From an uncultured Chloroflexaceae bacterium (GTDB lineage Bacteria; Chloroflexota; Chloroflexia; Chloroflexales; Chloroflexaceae), in assembly GCA_937141995.1 (NCBI GenBank), contig CAKZQX010000460.1, positions 1 to 5,926 on the forward strand: a stretch of 5,926 nucleotides of DNA, written 5' to 3'. The notes beneath the pieces were generated by a model. It was not told where the DNA came from. It saw only the letters and a program-made list of their open reading frames with translations, and did not search any database. Shown piece by piece: positions 1 to 5,441 of this stretch (the first letter of the stretch is position 1; every line of letters starts with the position of its first letter). The position numbers and the translations under genes are program-made.

Positions 1-262
1 TCGGGGAGGGGTAGTTTGCCCTTTTGAGACCCTTTGGCAGTGACCCCTATTGAAGCAGTCCATGTCCATTCTCCGGTGACACAGAAACAGGTTCATTCCA
101 TCGTTCTATTTTGACCAGTTTTCCACGATTTTGCTCGTAGTTGCACAAAAGTTACGCTAGGGGGTCGCACCTGCAACATCTCCGCCGATCAGAACGTCCA
201 CACAGGAAGATGATCCGGAACGTCTCCTGCCGTACGCCTGCCACCTATCACGCGAGCATGCC
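1..262. other. Non-coding leader upstream of the DUF2325-type gene
   Basis: No convincing gene is seen here. The first 160 bases are visibly less GC-rich than the coding DNA that follows, as expected for a control region. The + strand frame of the next gene is open only back to a TAG at 158-160 and has no ATG before 263. Weak promoter-like elements exist: TTGACC at 111-116 has no good -10 partner, and TTGCTC (131-136) lies 16 nt from TACGCT (153-158). A 6-bp inverted repeat, GTTGCA (140-145) and TGCAAC (172-177), flanks the latter -10-like box and could be an operator. There is a tandem GTCCAT pair at 58-69. None of these is strong enough to call separately. No iteron array, tRNA or terminator with a T-tract is visible. 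Confidence 0.5.
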
Positions 263-1897
263 ATGCACCCAGCCGATTCTGACCATCAACTCGACCCGGC
301 ACTTGCTGCCCTGCACGCCATCCTGACCACACTGCGTGACCAGGCCCGCGAGAATGCCATACTCCGCGCCCACCTGGTTGCGCTGGGCCAGGCGCTCTGC
401 GCCCTTGCCGAAACACCCGCAGAGGAACTATCCCGGACCGATGATCCGCAGACCATTCCCACCGCCGCAGCCGGTTCAACATCCCCACCGACAACGGACC
501 CGGTTCCCGCTCCATCCAGTATCACCACACCACCAGCTACCGCAGCCACGTCATCAGAACCACGGACTCCTGCGAGCAATGCGGATCTGGAACGTCTGCG
601 GCAACACTGGAACGGCCGCGGTGAAGATTCCGTGCCAGTGACATCATCGGCCCCCCCGGCACCGCCGACTGCTGCGCCTCCCCCCGATGACCAGGAACTC
701 CTGTACGCGTTGAGTACCTGCTGCGCGCACCACGCTGCGGTCATCCAGCACCTTCGTGACCAGGACCACACGCCGGGGGTCCCGCTCCCGCCATGCGATC
801 CCGACGCCGCAGCCCTGATTGAGGATAGGTGTCATCGCTGGGAAGAGATCCGGCGGTTCCACACCACCATGACACTGGACGACTGGGATGCGCTGGCCGG
901 TAGTTACACCACCGTGGCAACCATGACCGAAACCCTGGCGCAGGTGCTTGATGATCCGGCCCTCTCCACATATCGCATATCCGGTCTGGAACTGGCAGCG
1001 GAGGTACAGTCGGCCCTGCGCGCAGCGATTGCGCGCACACAACAACCACCGGATGCTGGTCAGGTGGCCTTCTTTCACTGGATCCGCCGGCGTGCGCAGC
1101 AGGAGGATCTCTTTATTCGGCGGTATATGCGCCACCAGGATCGGGCCGATCCGGATCAGTGGGCCGAGCGCCGGGTGCGCGTGGAGGCCTGGCGCGACCA
1201 GGTCGAAGACGCGGTCTATCGCCGCCGACAGGAGCGCAAAGGCATGGGGAAACTGCGCTATCAGTTACGCCGCGTTACTGACGGAGCCAACGACGAGTGG
1301 CCCCGGGCGCTGGCAACCATTGACACCCTGATTGCGCAAGGCATGCCGCCGAGTCATCGCGGACTCCGGCTGTTGCTGCTCCCGCATCTGGCCACACTCC
1401 AGGCCGAACCTGACCGTCCCCAAAATGTCAATCTGGTGGTGCGCGAGATCCAGCGCGCGCATGCCGCCACGGATCACGTCCCGGCTGACGATAACACATC
1501 GTCCCCGGCAGAGTCACATATCATGGCCGTGGCCGATCTGCTCCGCGACACGACTATCGTGCTGATTGGCGGTGACAGCCGTCCCCGGGTCGCACAGACC
1601 ATTGAGGAGACGTTTGACCTCCGCGAGTTGATCTGGTGCGACACCCGCCCGCACCAGAGCTACCTGACGCTCGAGCCGGCGATTGCCCGTCCGGATGTCG
1701 TGCTGGTCGTGCTGGCGATCCGCTGGGCCAGCCATGATCTGGGCGCAGTCCGCACCGTGTGCGAGCGCTATGACACGCCGCTGGTACGACTGCCCGGCGG
1801 CTACAACGTGGCCCAACTGGCGCACCAGGTACTGCAGCAGGCCAGTGCGCGACTCCTGGCACGGCGCTCCGATACAGGTCCGGCAGCAGGTCCATGA
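263..1897 (+). CDS. Coiled-coil protein with C-terminal DUF2325-like domain
   Basis: This 544-residue protein is predicted to be cytoplasmic; no signal peptide or membrane helix is seen. Residues about 10-50 form an amphipathic, probably coiled-coil segment. Residues about 57-145 are a low-complexity Pro/Thr/Ala/Ser linker. Residues about 150-400 are mainly helical and Arg-rich, including a GMPPSHRGLR stretch near 360. From about residue 430 to 535 the sequence resembles DUF2325: a beta strand ending in Gly-Gly (IVLIGGD, GG at 436-437), an Asp/Val-rich strand (PDVVLVVLAI), then a Ser-His pair (490-491) and Cys500, followed by a strand and final helix. DUF2325 has no settled biochemical function; its Gly-Gly and Ser-His positions look like a ligand pocket. 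ATG 263 is the first ATG in the frame; the Shine-Dalgarno is poor (only GAG, 254-256). The gene stands alone before the parS intergenic region. The coding call is firm; the domain call is moderate and a role in element maintenance is only a guess. Confidence 0.85.
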   Translation: MHPADSDHQLDPALAALHAILTTLRDQARENAILRAHLVALGQALCALAETPAEELSRTDDPQTIPTAAAGSTSPPTTDPVPAPSSITTPPATAATSSEPRTPASNADLERLRQHWNGRGEDSVPVTSSAPPAPPTAAPPPDDQELLYALSTCCAHHAAVIQHLRDQDHTPGVPLPPCDPDAAALIEDRCHRWEEIRRFHTTMTLDDWDALAGSYTTVATMTETLAQVLDDPALSTYRISGLELAAEVQSALRAAIARTQQPPDAGQVAFFHWIRRRAQQEDLFIRRYMRHQDRADPDQWAERRVRVEAWRDQVEDAVYRRRQERKGMGKLRYQLRRVTDGANDEWPRALATIDTLIAQGMPPSHRGLRLLLLPHLATLQAEPDRPQNVNLVVREIQRAHAATDHVPADDNTSSPAESHIMAVADLLRDTTIVLIGGDSRPRVAQTIEETFDLRELIWCDTRPHQSYLTLEPAIARPDVVLVVLAIRWASHDLGAVRTVCERYDTPLVRLPGGYNVAQLAHQVLQQASARLLARRSDTGPAAGP

Positions 1898-2138
1898 ACC
1901 CACGCATGCCCGCGCCCGAGCCTGCTCCCGGTGTTTCGCACTCCTGCTGTTTCACGTGAAACAGCACAGCGACCACGAGCCAGCCAAACCGTTCCCGGCA
2001 CCGTTTCCCCTATTCCCGATCAGGGCATTCTATGCTAAGATAGGCACATAATACGCCAGGCAGCACCTATGAACCAGCGACGGCGGCACGCGCAGCCTGG
2101 CCGGCAGACGTGATACAAGCAGGAACGCGAGGCTCGGA
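1898..2138. other. parS-containing intergenic region with possible operon promoter
   Basis: This 241-base gap separates the DUF2325-type gene from the membrane-protein/FtsK/ParA operon. It contains a perfect parS palindrome (listed separately) and, 16 bases before it, a half-site-like TGTTTCGC (1932-1939). A locally AT-rich stretch, TATGCTAAGAT at 2031-2041, could supply a -10 element for the downstream operon, but no good -35 is seen at the right spacing. A 14-codon reading frame at 2069-2113 has no convincing support as a leader peptide. No tRNA fold or terminator was found. Confidence 0.45.
1948..1963. other. parS: parS centromere site (ParB loading site), perfect consensus
   Basis: The sequence TGTTTCACGTGAAACA is an exact match to the canonical bacterial chromosomal parS palindrome known from Bacillus subtilis and conserved across most phyla. 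The dyad extends three bases further on each side (1945-1966), making a 22-bp perfect palindrome. In known systems ParB dimers bind here, hydrolyse or exchange CTP, close as a clamp and spread, and ParA ATPases move the complex. A parA gene lies about 1.9 kb downstream, but no gene for a canonical ParB is in the window. The site lies 50 bases after one stop codon and 175 bases before the next start, so it is intergenic rather than embedded in a coding region. Confidence 0.92.
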
Positions 2139-2684
2139 ATGTCACATGTACGGACGCGTCCACTGCCACGCCAGCGCCGCTTTCGGACGCAGGCCCTGGG
2201 CCTGGTTGCCGGACTGGTTGGCGTAACGGCCATCGGATGGCTCATCGCGCTGGTTGGCTGGAGCCGCAATGGTGAGTATACCCTCCTGGCGATGCAGCGG
2301 GTGTTCACGGAGTCCACCTGGATGATCGCTCCGCATCTGCTGCCCCTGACCCGGGGGATGGCCGGCTGGGGGCTCTTTGTGGTGCTGATCAGTTGTCTCC
2401 AGTGGGGGGCTAATCCCTACAGTGCCTACCAACTGGCCCGCTCGCAGCAAATCACCTGGCTGGTTGCGGCGCTGATGCTGGCGATCTGGCTGGGGGTCTC
2501 CGCATTCGACTGGTGGTCCACCTATGTCGGACTGCTGGTAGAGCCGTGGGCCCAGCAACTCGGAACCATCGGGCGCGCCCTGCTGGCGCTCGGATTTGCG
2601 ACGGGACCGGAGGCGCTCCTGGTTGCGGGCGGCGCCCTGCTTCTCGTAGGATGGAGGCAACTATGGACTACCTCATCACGTTAA
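2139..2684 (+). CDS. Four-helix integral membrane protein, function unknown
   Basis: This is a 181-residue hydrophobic protein. A very basic N-terminus (Arg at 5, 7, 11, 13, 14 and 16) is followed by four likely membrane helices at about 19-41, 73-89, 105-124 and 147-171. With the positive-inside rule both ends should be cytoplasmic. There is no cleavable signal peptide and no recognised catalytic motif. ATG 2139 is preceded by GAGG (2129-2132) at 6-nt spacing. The 3' end overlaps the start of the FtsK-like gene by 22 nt, so the two are almost certainly co-translated. That coupling suggests a membrane partner of the ATPase, such as an anchor or channel component of a DNA-transfer or segregation machine; this is inference from context only. 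I do not recognise the family. Confidence 0.8.
   Translation: MSHVRTRPLPRQRRFRTQALGLVAGLVGVTAIGWLIALVGWSRNGEYTLLAMQRVFTESTWMIAPHLLPLTRGMAGWGLFVVLISCLQWGANPYSAYQLARSQQITWLVAALMLAIWLGVSAFDWWSTYVGLLVEPWAQQLGTIGRALLALGFATGPEALLVAGGALLLVGWRQLWTTSSR
2653..2657 (+). promoter_or_regulatory. Ribosome binding site fixing the FtsK-like start
   Basis: GGAGG lies 5 nt before ATG 2663 and inside the end of the preceding membrane-protein gene. The same frame is open back to an ATG at 2513, but the extra 50 residues would be an out-of-frame reading of the membrane-protein gene with no Shine-Dalgarno of its own, so 2663 is preferred. Confidence 0.7.
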
Positions 2685-3823
2685 TTGCGCGCATGCTGGC
2701 CGGGGATGGCATCGCCGCATTCGAGATCCTGATCTACACGATCGCGCTGGTGCTGGCGCTGGGCATGGTGCTCCATCTGACTGCCGGCGTCCGGGAACGC
2801 CGGCGAACTCCGGCACCGGCCACCGGTGCCACACCGCCGGTCTCGGATGCACCGGCACCCCCGGTGCGGGATACGACAGCGCAGGGACCGGTTCCGCTGG
2901 CATTCCCCCAGTTCTGGGATGCCCTGTTTACCGCGGCCCATCTCAATCTGTATGGCGCAACGGATAGTGGCAAAACCACGCTGGCGCGCGCGCTCTGGTG
3001 GGATGTTCAGCGGCGGGGCGGAACCGTTGCCCTGATTGCGACCAAGGCCCGCGATATCTGGGGAGTACGACCCATCGGCATCCCCACCGCAACCAGTGAC
3101 GGCTATGGCGAAGTCGCAACCGTGCTGCAGGCGCTGGCACGGGAGATTGATGACCGCCGGCGGCGGCTCTTCGCCGGGGAAGACCTGCCGGCACTCTGGA
3201 TCTTTATCGACGAGGAGCGCGACATTGCCACCCATCCGGTGACCAAGGGAGCCTATGCCACGTTCAAGCAGCGCACCACCTCGATTGCCCGCGAACTGGG
3301 GGCACACGTGGTCACAATGAACCAGAGCAACCGGGTTGGACAGACCGGCACCGAGGGCGCCGGTGATTTACGCGAGAATGCGCTCTGCATCCGGGTGCGC
3401 AAAGATCATGCCTACCTGCTCACTGATGAGGAGGGGACGGCCTATCTCTGTACGGCGACCAGCCCCGTGCTGGACCTGGCCGAACGGACCCTTCCCACCG
3501 TGAACTGGTTCGCCCTCCCGGAGGCGGCGGCAGGGGCGGAGGCCTGCCCTCCCGGAGGCCTCCCGGAGGCCGCATATGATGGGAGCAGGAGGCAGGTCGG
3601 CCTGCCTGAGGCGACATGTCCGCGCGGGCATGCGCTGACGGAGGGACAGATGCTTGCCTGGCGCTGTCCGATCTGTGCCGCCGAAGACCACATCTATACG
3701 GCGGGGAAACGCCCGGGGTATTTTACCAAGGAGCAACTGCGGATGGCGCAGGCCCGGCAGGAGGTGCTGCTGAGCGTCAGCAGCGCTGCGACGACCGGGG
3801 AATGGGGCGAGGACCCCACCTGA
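2663..3823 (+). CDS. Membrane-anchored FtsK/HerA-like ATPase with zinc-ribbon-like tail
   Basis: This 386-residue protein probably pumps DNA at the membrane using ATP. Residues about 16-42 form one membrane helix; an Arg cluster follows (about 44-48), then a Pro/Ala-rich linker to about 75. The ATPase core has Walker A GATDSGKT (98-105, Lys104), Walker B LWIFIDEE (178-185, Asp183/Glu184) and a sensor-like segment VVTMNQSN (216-223) where FtsK proteins have their TQRP motif. The layout fits the FtsK/HerA/TraB-like pumps of mobile elements. It is far shorter than chromosomal FtsK and shows no winged-helix gamma domain. Instead, after a repeat-rich linker (about 284-317), there is a possible zinc-binding module: Cys319, His323, Cys335 and Cys338 (CPRGH then CPIC). 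The start is set by GGAGG at 2653-2657. The stop overlaps the ParA start (TGATG), so the two are coupled. A conjugation coupling ATPase or a viral packaging-type ATPase are alternatives. Confidence 0.82.
   Translation: MDYLITLIARMLAGDGIAAFEILIYTIALVLALGMVLHLTAGVRERRRTPAPATGATPPVSDAPAPPVRDTTAQGPVPLAFPQFWDALFTAAHLNLYGATDSGKTTLARALWWDVQRRGGTVALIATKARDIWGVRPIGIPTATSDGYGEVATVLQALAREIDDRRRRLFAGEDLPALWIFIDEERDIATHPVTKGAYATFKQRTTSIARELGAHVVTMNQSNRVGQTGTEGAGDLRENALCIRVRKDHAYLLTDEEGTAYLCTATSPVLDLAERTLPTVNWFALPEAAAGAEACPPGGLPEAAYDGSRRQVGLPEATCPRGHALTEGQMLAWRCPICAAEDHIYTAGKRPGYFTKEQLRMAQARQEVLLSVSSAATTGEWGEDPT
3515..3570 (+). repeat. Three copies of CTCCCGGAGGC in the ATPase linker
   Basis: The 11-base unit CTCCCGGAGGC occurs at 3515-3525, 3549-3559 and 3560-3570, the last two in direct tandem. 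Each unit carries the near-perfect dyad CCTCC-C-GGAGG. In the protein the first and third copies read in the same frame as LPEA, the second in another frame; a further diverged LPEA copy follows at residues 314-317. This looks like local expansion of a flexible linker between the ATPase core and the zinc-ribbon-like tail. Confidence 0.75.
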
Positions 3824-4590
3824 TGACACGTATCCTTGCGTTGACCAATCAGAAGGGCGGGGTTGGCAAAACCACCACCGCGTGTAATCTGGGGGCGGCC
3901 CTGGCACAGCGCGGCCGGCGTGTCCTGCTGATTGACCTCGATCCACAGTCTAACCTGACCATGTGCTTCGGGCTGAAGCCCTACGCGCAGGAGTATACCG
4001 CCTACCAGGTACTCCTCACCCCGAAAGCGGGGGTTGGCCCGGCCATCCAGTCCATGCGGGAGCGGCTGGACCTGGTACCCGCGCAACTCGATATGGCCGC
4101 GGCCGAGATTGAACTCGCCAGCCGCGTGGGACGTGAAACCCTGCTCCGGCGCGCGCTGGCCCCGGTGCGGGCGGAGTATGACTACATCCTGATTGACCCA
4201 CCGCCAAGCCTGGGCCTGTTTACGCTCAATGCGCTGGCGGCGGCAACCGAGGTGCTTATCCCGCTCCAGGTCGAGTTTCTGGCCTATCAGGCCATTGCCC
4301 AGTTACAGCAGACGATCGCATTGCTCCAGGAGGAGATCAACCCGACCCTGACGCTTGGGGGCGTGCTCTGCACCATGGTAGACAGCCGCAAGCGCCTGGA
4401 TACCGCGATTGAGACCCGTATCCGCACCCTGTTTGGCGACCGGGTCTACCAGACCGTGATCCCGAACAATGTCCGGCTGGCCGAGGCCACCATGCTGGGG
4501 AAGCCGGTGATGGAATATGATGCAGCCAGTGCCGGTGCGCAGGCCTATACGGCGCTGGCGGAGGAGCTTGATCATGGCGCGACCAATTGA
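3823..4590 (+). CDS. parA: ParA/Soj-type partition ATPase
   Basis: This 255-residue protein matches the Soj/ParA family in length and motif order. It has a deviant Walker A KGGVGKTT (11-18, signature Lys11 and Lys16), Walker A' LLIDLDPQ (35-42, Asp38/Asp40), the Walker B strand ending IDPPPS (124-129, Asp125) and a C-terminal VRLAEA...GKPV block typical of Soj. It has no N-terminal helix-turn-helix, so it is the short chromosomal-like or type Ib form rather than the P1/F form. Where many Soj proteins read IPRN before VR, this one has IPNN. ParA ATPases bind DNA non-specifically as ATP dimers and move or space ParB-bound cargo. ATG 3823 overlaps the previous stop as TGATG, with GAGGA at 3809-3813 and 9-nt spacing; the frame is open back to 3616, but that would overlap the ATPase gene by 200 bases. 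The next gene starts inside this one, in the usual parB position. Confidence 0.95.
   Translation: MTRILALTNQKGGVGKTTTACNLGAALAQRGRRVLLIDLDPQSNLTMCFGLKPYAQEYTAYQVLLTPKAGVGPAIQSMRERLDLVPAQLDMAAAEIELASRVGRETLLRRALAPVRAEYDYILIDPPPSLGLFTLNALAAATEVLIPLQVEFLAYQAIAQLQQTIALLQEEINPTLTLGGVLCTMVDSRKRLDTAIETRIRTLFGDRVYQTVIPNNVRLAEATMLGKPVMEYDAASAGAQAYTALAEELDHGATN
4560..4566 (+). promoter_or_regulatory. Strong ribosome binding site fixing the parA-distal gene start
   Basis: GGAGGAG lies 7 nt before ATG 4574, within the last codons of parA. It decides the start over the upstream in-frame ATGs at 4517 and 4520, which lack a comparable Shine-Dalgarno and would add 19 Arg-rich out-of-frame residues. Confidence 0.75.
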
Positions 4591-5377
4591 TCTGGATGCC
4601 GCCCTGGATACCGCCGGTGAGGTGCAGCCGCTGCCGCAGGGACGTGGCCTGCGGGGGATGGTCGGCGCAACCGGGCATGCCGCGATTGAGGCCGGGACGG
4701 AAACGGCGCTGAGCCCGGCGGAACAGGATGAACTGGGCCGCTGTGAGGCGATTATCCAGCGGGGGCTGCGCACCTTTGTTGAGGTGGGCAACGCGCTGCT
4801 GCGCATCCGCGACCTGCGGCTGTACCGGGCCACGTATCCGACCTTTGAGGCCTACTGTCAGGAGCGCTGGGATATGGTCGCCAGTCGCGCCCGGCAACTG
4901 ATTGGCGCGGCAGAAGTCCAGCAGAATATCGCCGAGGGAAGTGTTACCATGGTAACACTTCCGGAGAATGAGCGCCAGGTCCGCCCACTCGCGCGCCTGA
5001 CCCCCGACCAGCAGCGGCAGGCCTGGGAGCAGGCCGTTGCGACCGCACCCAATGGGCGCATCACGGCCGCCCATGTGACCACCGTGGTCCAGGCGTTCCT
5101 GGCGCAGACCACGCCGCGCGCACCGGAGCCAGGCGACCAGGCCACCACGGTCGCCGACCAGGCCTGGCCGGCGACCGTGGCGGCCATGCACCGCCACCTG
5201 GATGCACTCACCACCCTCCTGGAGCAGGCCGGCCGCATGCCGCCGGCGCAGATCCAGCCCACGGATCTGGCACAGGTGCAGACGCACCTCCAGAACCTGC
5301 TGGCACAGGTGCAGACCATGCAGGACCAGCCGGCACCCCACCCGGCGCACCCGGACACCGACACTGTTCAGCCGTAA
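4574..5377 (+). CDS. DUF3102-like plasmid protein in parB position
   Basis: This 267-residue protein probably binds DNA and partners ParA. Residues about 47-118 resemble the DUF3102-like module of plasmid and phage proteins: a helix with CEAIIQRGLRTFVEVGNAL (57-75), then LYRATYPTFEAYCQERW (83-99) and a helix-turn-helix-like run to about 118. Residues 128-172 follow the pattern LPENERQVRPLARL, DQQRQAWEQA and ITAAHV that commonly follows this module in mobile-element proteins. The tail (about 195-250) is amphipathic and Gln/Leu-rich with an 11-residue repeat (LAQVQT twice), suggesting a coiled coil, and ends in a Pro/His-rich stretch. There is no ParB/sulfiredoxin CTPase signature (no GERRxRA-type motif), so it is not a canonical ParB and is unlikely to use parS in the usual way. 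The start overlaps parA by 17 nt. The gene contains several palindromes listed separately. An adaptor, repressor or replication-associated role is equally open. Confidence 0.82.
   Translation: MARPIDLDAALDTAGEVQPLPQGRGLRGMVGATGHAAIEAGTETALSPAEQDELGRCEAIIQRGLRTFVEVGNALLRIRDLRLYRATYPTFEAYCQERWDMVASRARQLIGAAEVQQNIAEGSVTMVTLPENERQVRPLARLTPDQQRQAWEQAVATAPNGRITAAHVTTVVQAFLAQTTPRAPEPGDQATTVADQAWPATVAAMHRHLDALTTLLEQAGRMPPAQIQPTDLAQVQTHLQNLLAQVQTMQDQPAPHPAHPDTDTVQP
4937..4962. repeat. 26-bp perfect palindrome inside the parB-position gene
   Basis: The arms GGAAGTGTTACCA (4937-4949) and its exact reverse complement (4950-4962) meet with no spacer, giving 13 uninterrupted base pairs of dyad. It encodes residues of the junction between the helix-turn-helix-like domain and the NERQVRPL segment. 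Its lower GC content than the flanks (13 of 26 bases are A or T) sets it apart from surrounding codons. It could be an operator or centromere-like site for this protein, or a cruciform or RNA hairpin. The central ATG (4949-4951) also has a purine-rich GAGGGA nine bases upstream. Confidence 0.9.
5077..5089. repeat. Short palindrome GACCAC-C-GTGGTC
   Basis: Two exact 6-base arms flank one central base, in the coding region of the parB-position gene. It shares the CCAC/GTGG core with the longer inverted repeat 56 bases downstream. Short palindromes of this size are common in GC-rich DNA, so significance is uncertain. Confidence 0.45.
5145..5180. repeat. Nested inverted repeat with 11-bp arms
   Basis: CCACGGTCGCC (5145-5155) and its exact reverse complement (5170-5180) enclose 14 bases that themselves contain the perfect 10-bp palindrome CCAGGCCTGG (5158-5167). 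The result is a 36-base, two-tier dyad inside the coding region (about residues 191-202). It may be a protein-binding site or fold as an RNA hairpin; some contribution of GC-rich codon bias is likely. Confidence 0.65.
5267..5316 (+). repeat. 17-bp direct repeat, 33-bp period
   Basis: CTGGCACAGGTGCAGAC occurs at 5267-5283 and 5300-5316. The 33-base period is exactly 11 codons, so both copies encode LAQVQT in the Gln/Leu-rich C-terminal helix. This is most simply an internal duplication extending a coiled coil. Confidence 0.8.
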
Positions 5378-5400
5378 TCGGTTCCTGCCGGCAGCATTCC

Positions 5401-5441
5401 CCGGCCCGTGACAACCGGACTACCTGGTTATCACGGGCCGG
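5401..5441. terminator. Long hairpin between convergent genes, possible bidirectional terminator
   Basis: CCGGCCCGTGA (5401-5411) pairs exactly with TCACGGGCCGG (5431-5441). After one mismatch the inner bases AACC/GGTT extend the stem around a 9-base loop. It starts 24 bases after the stop of the parA operon, and its right arm overlaps the stop codon of the convergent minus-strand gene. The position fits a two-way terminator, but neither side has a T-tract, so it is not a classical intrinsic terminator; an operator or recombination site is possible. A 10-bp palindrome CTGCCGGCAG (5385-5394) sits just upstream. Confidence 0.5.

Noticed and set aside
111..139. TTGACC as a -35 element
   Set aside because: No acceptable -10 hexamer occurs at 16-18 bases spacing.
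44..157. Minus-strand open stretch of about 30 codons in the leader, ending in TAG
   Set aside because: It has no ATG and no ribosome binding site, and is short enough to be chance in moderately AT-rich DNA.
141..326. 61-codon + strand reading frame starting TTG, with an AGGAAG before an internal ATG at 210
   Set aside because: It overlaps the start of the 544-residue gene in another frame, its composition is Arg/His/Ser/Pro-rich like a shadow, and no family resemblance is seen; the AGGAAG is the only point in its favour.
2069..2113. 14-codon ORF upstream of the membrane-protein gene, possible leader peptide
   Set aside because: There is no Shine-Dalgarno, no run of regulatory codons and no attenuator hairpin following it.
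2513..2662. 50-residue N-terminal extension of the FtsK-like protein
   Set aside because: It is the out-of-frame reading of the membrane-protein gene; GGAGG before ATG 2663 and the membrane helix right after it favour the shorter start.
3616..3822. 69-residue N-terminal extension of ParA
   Set aside because: It would overlap the ATPase zinc-ribbon codons; ParA proteins of this type begin shortly before the KGGVGKT motif, which fits ATG 3823.
4517..4573. 19-residue Arg-rich extension of the parB-position protein
   Set aside because: It lies in parA in another frame; GGAGGAG directly before ATG 4574 is a far better start signal.
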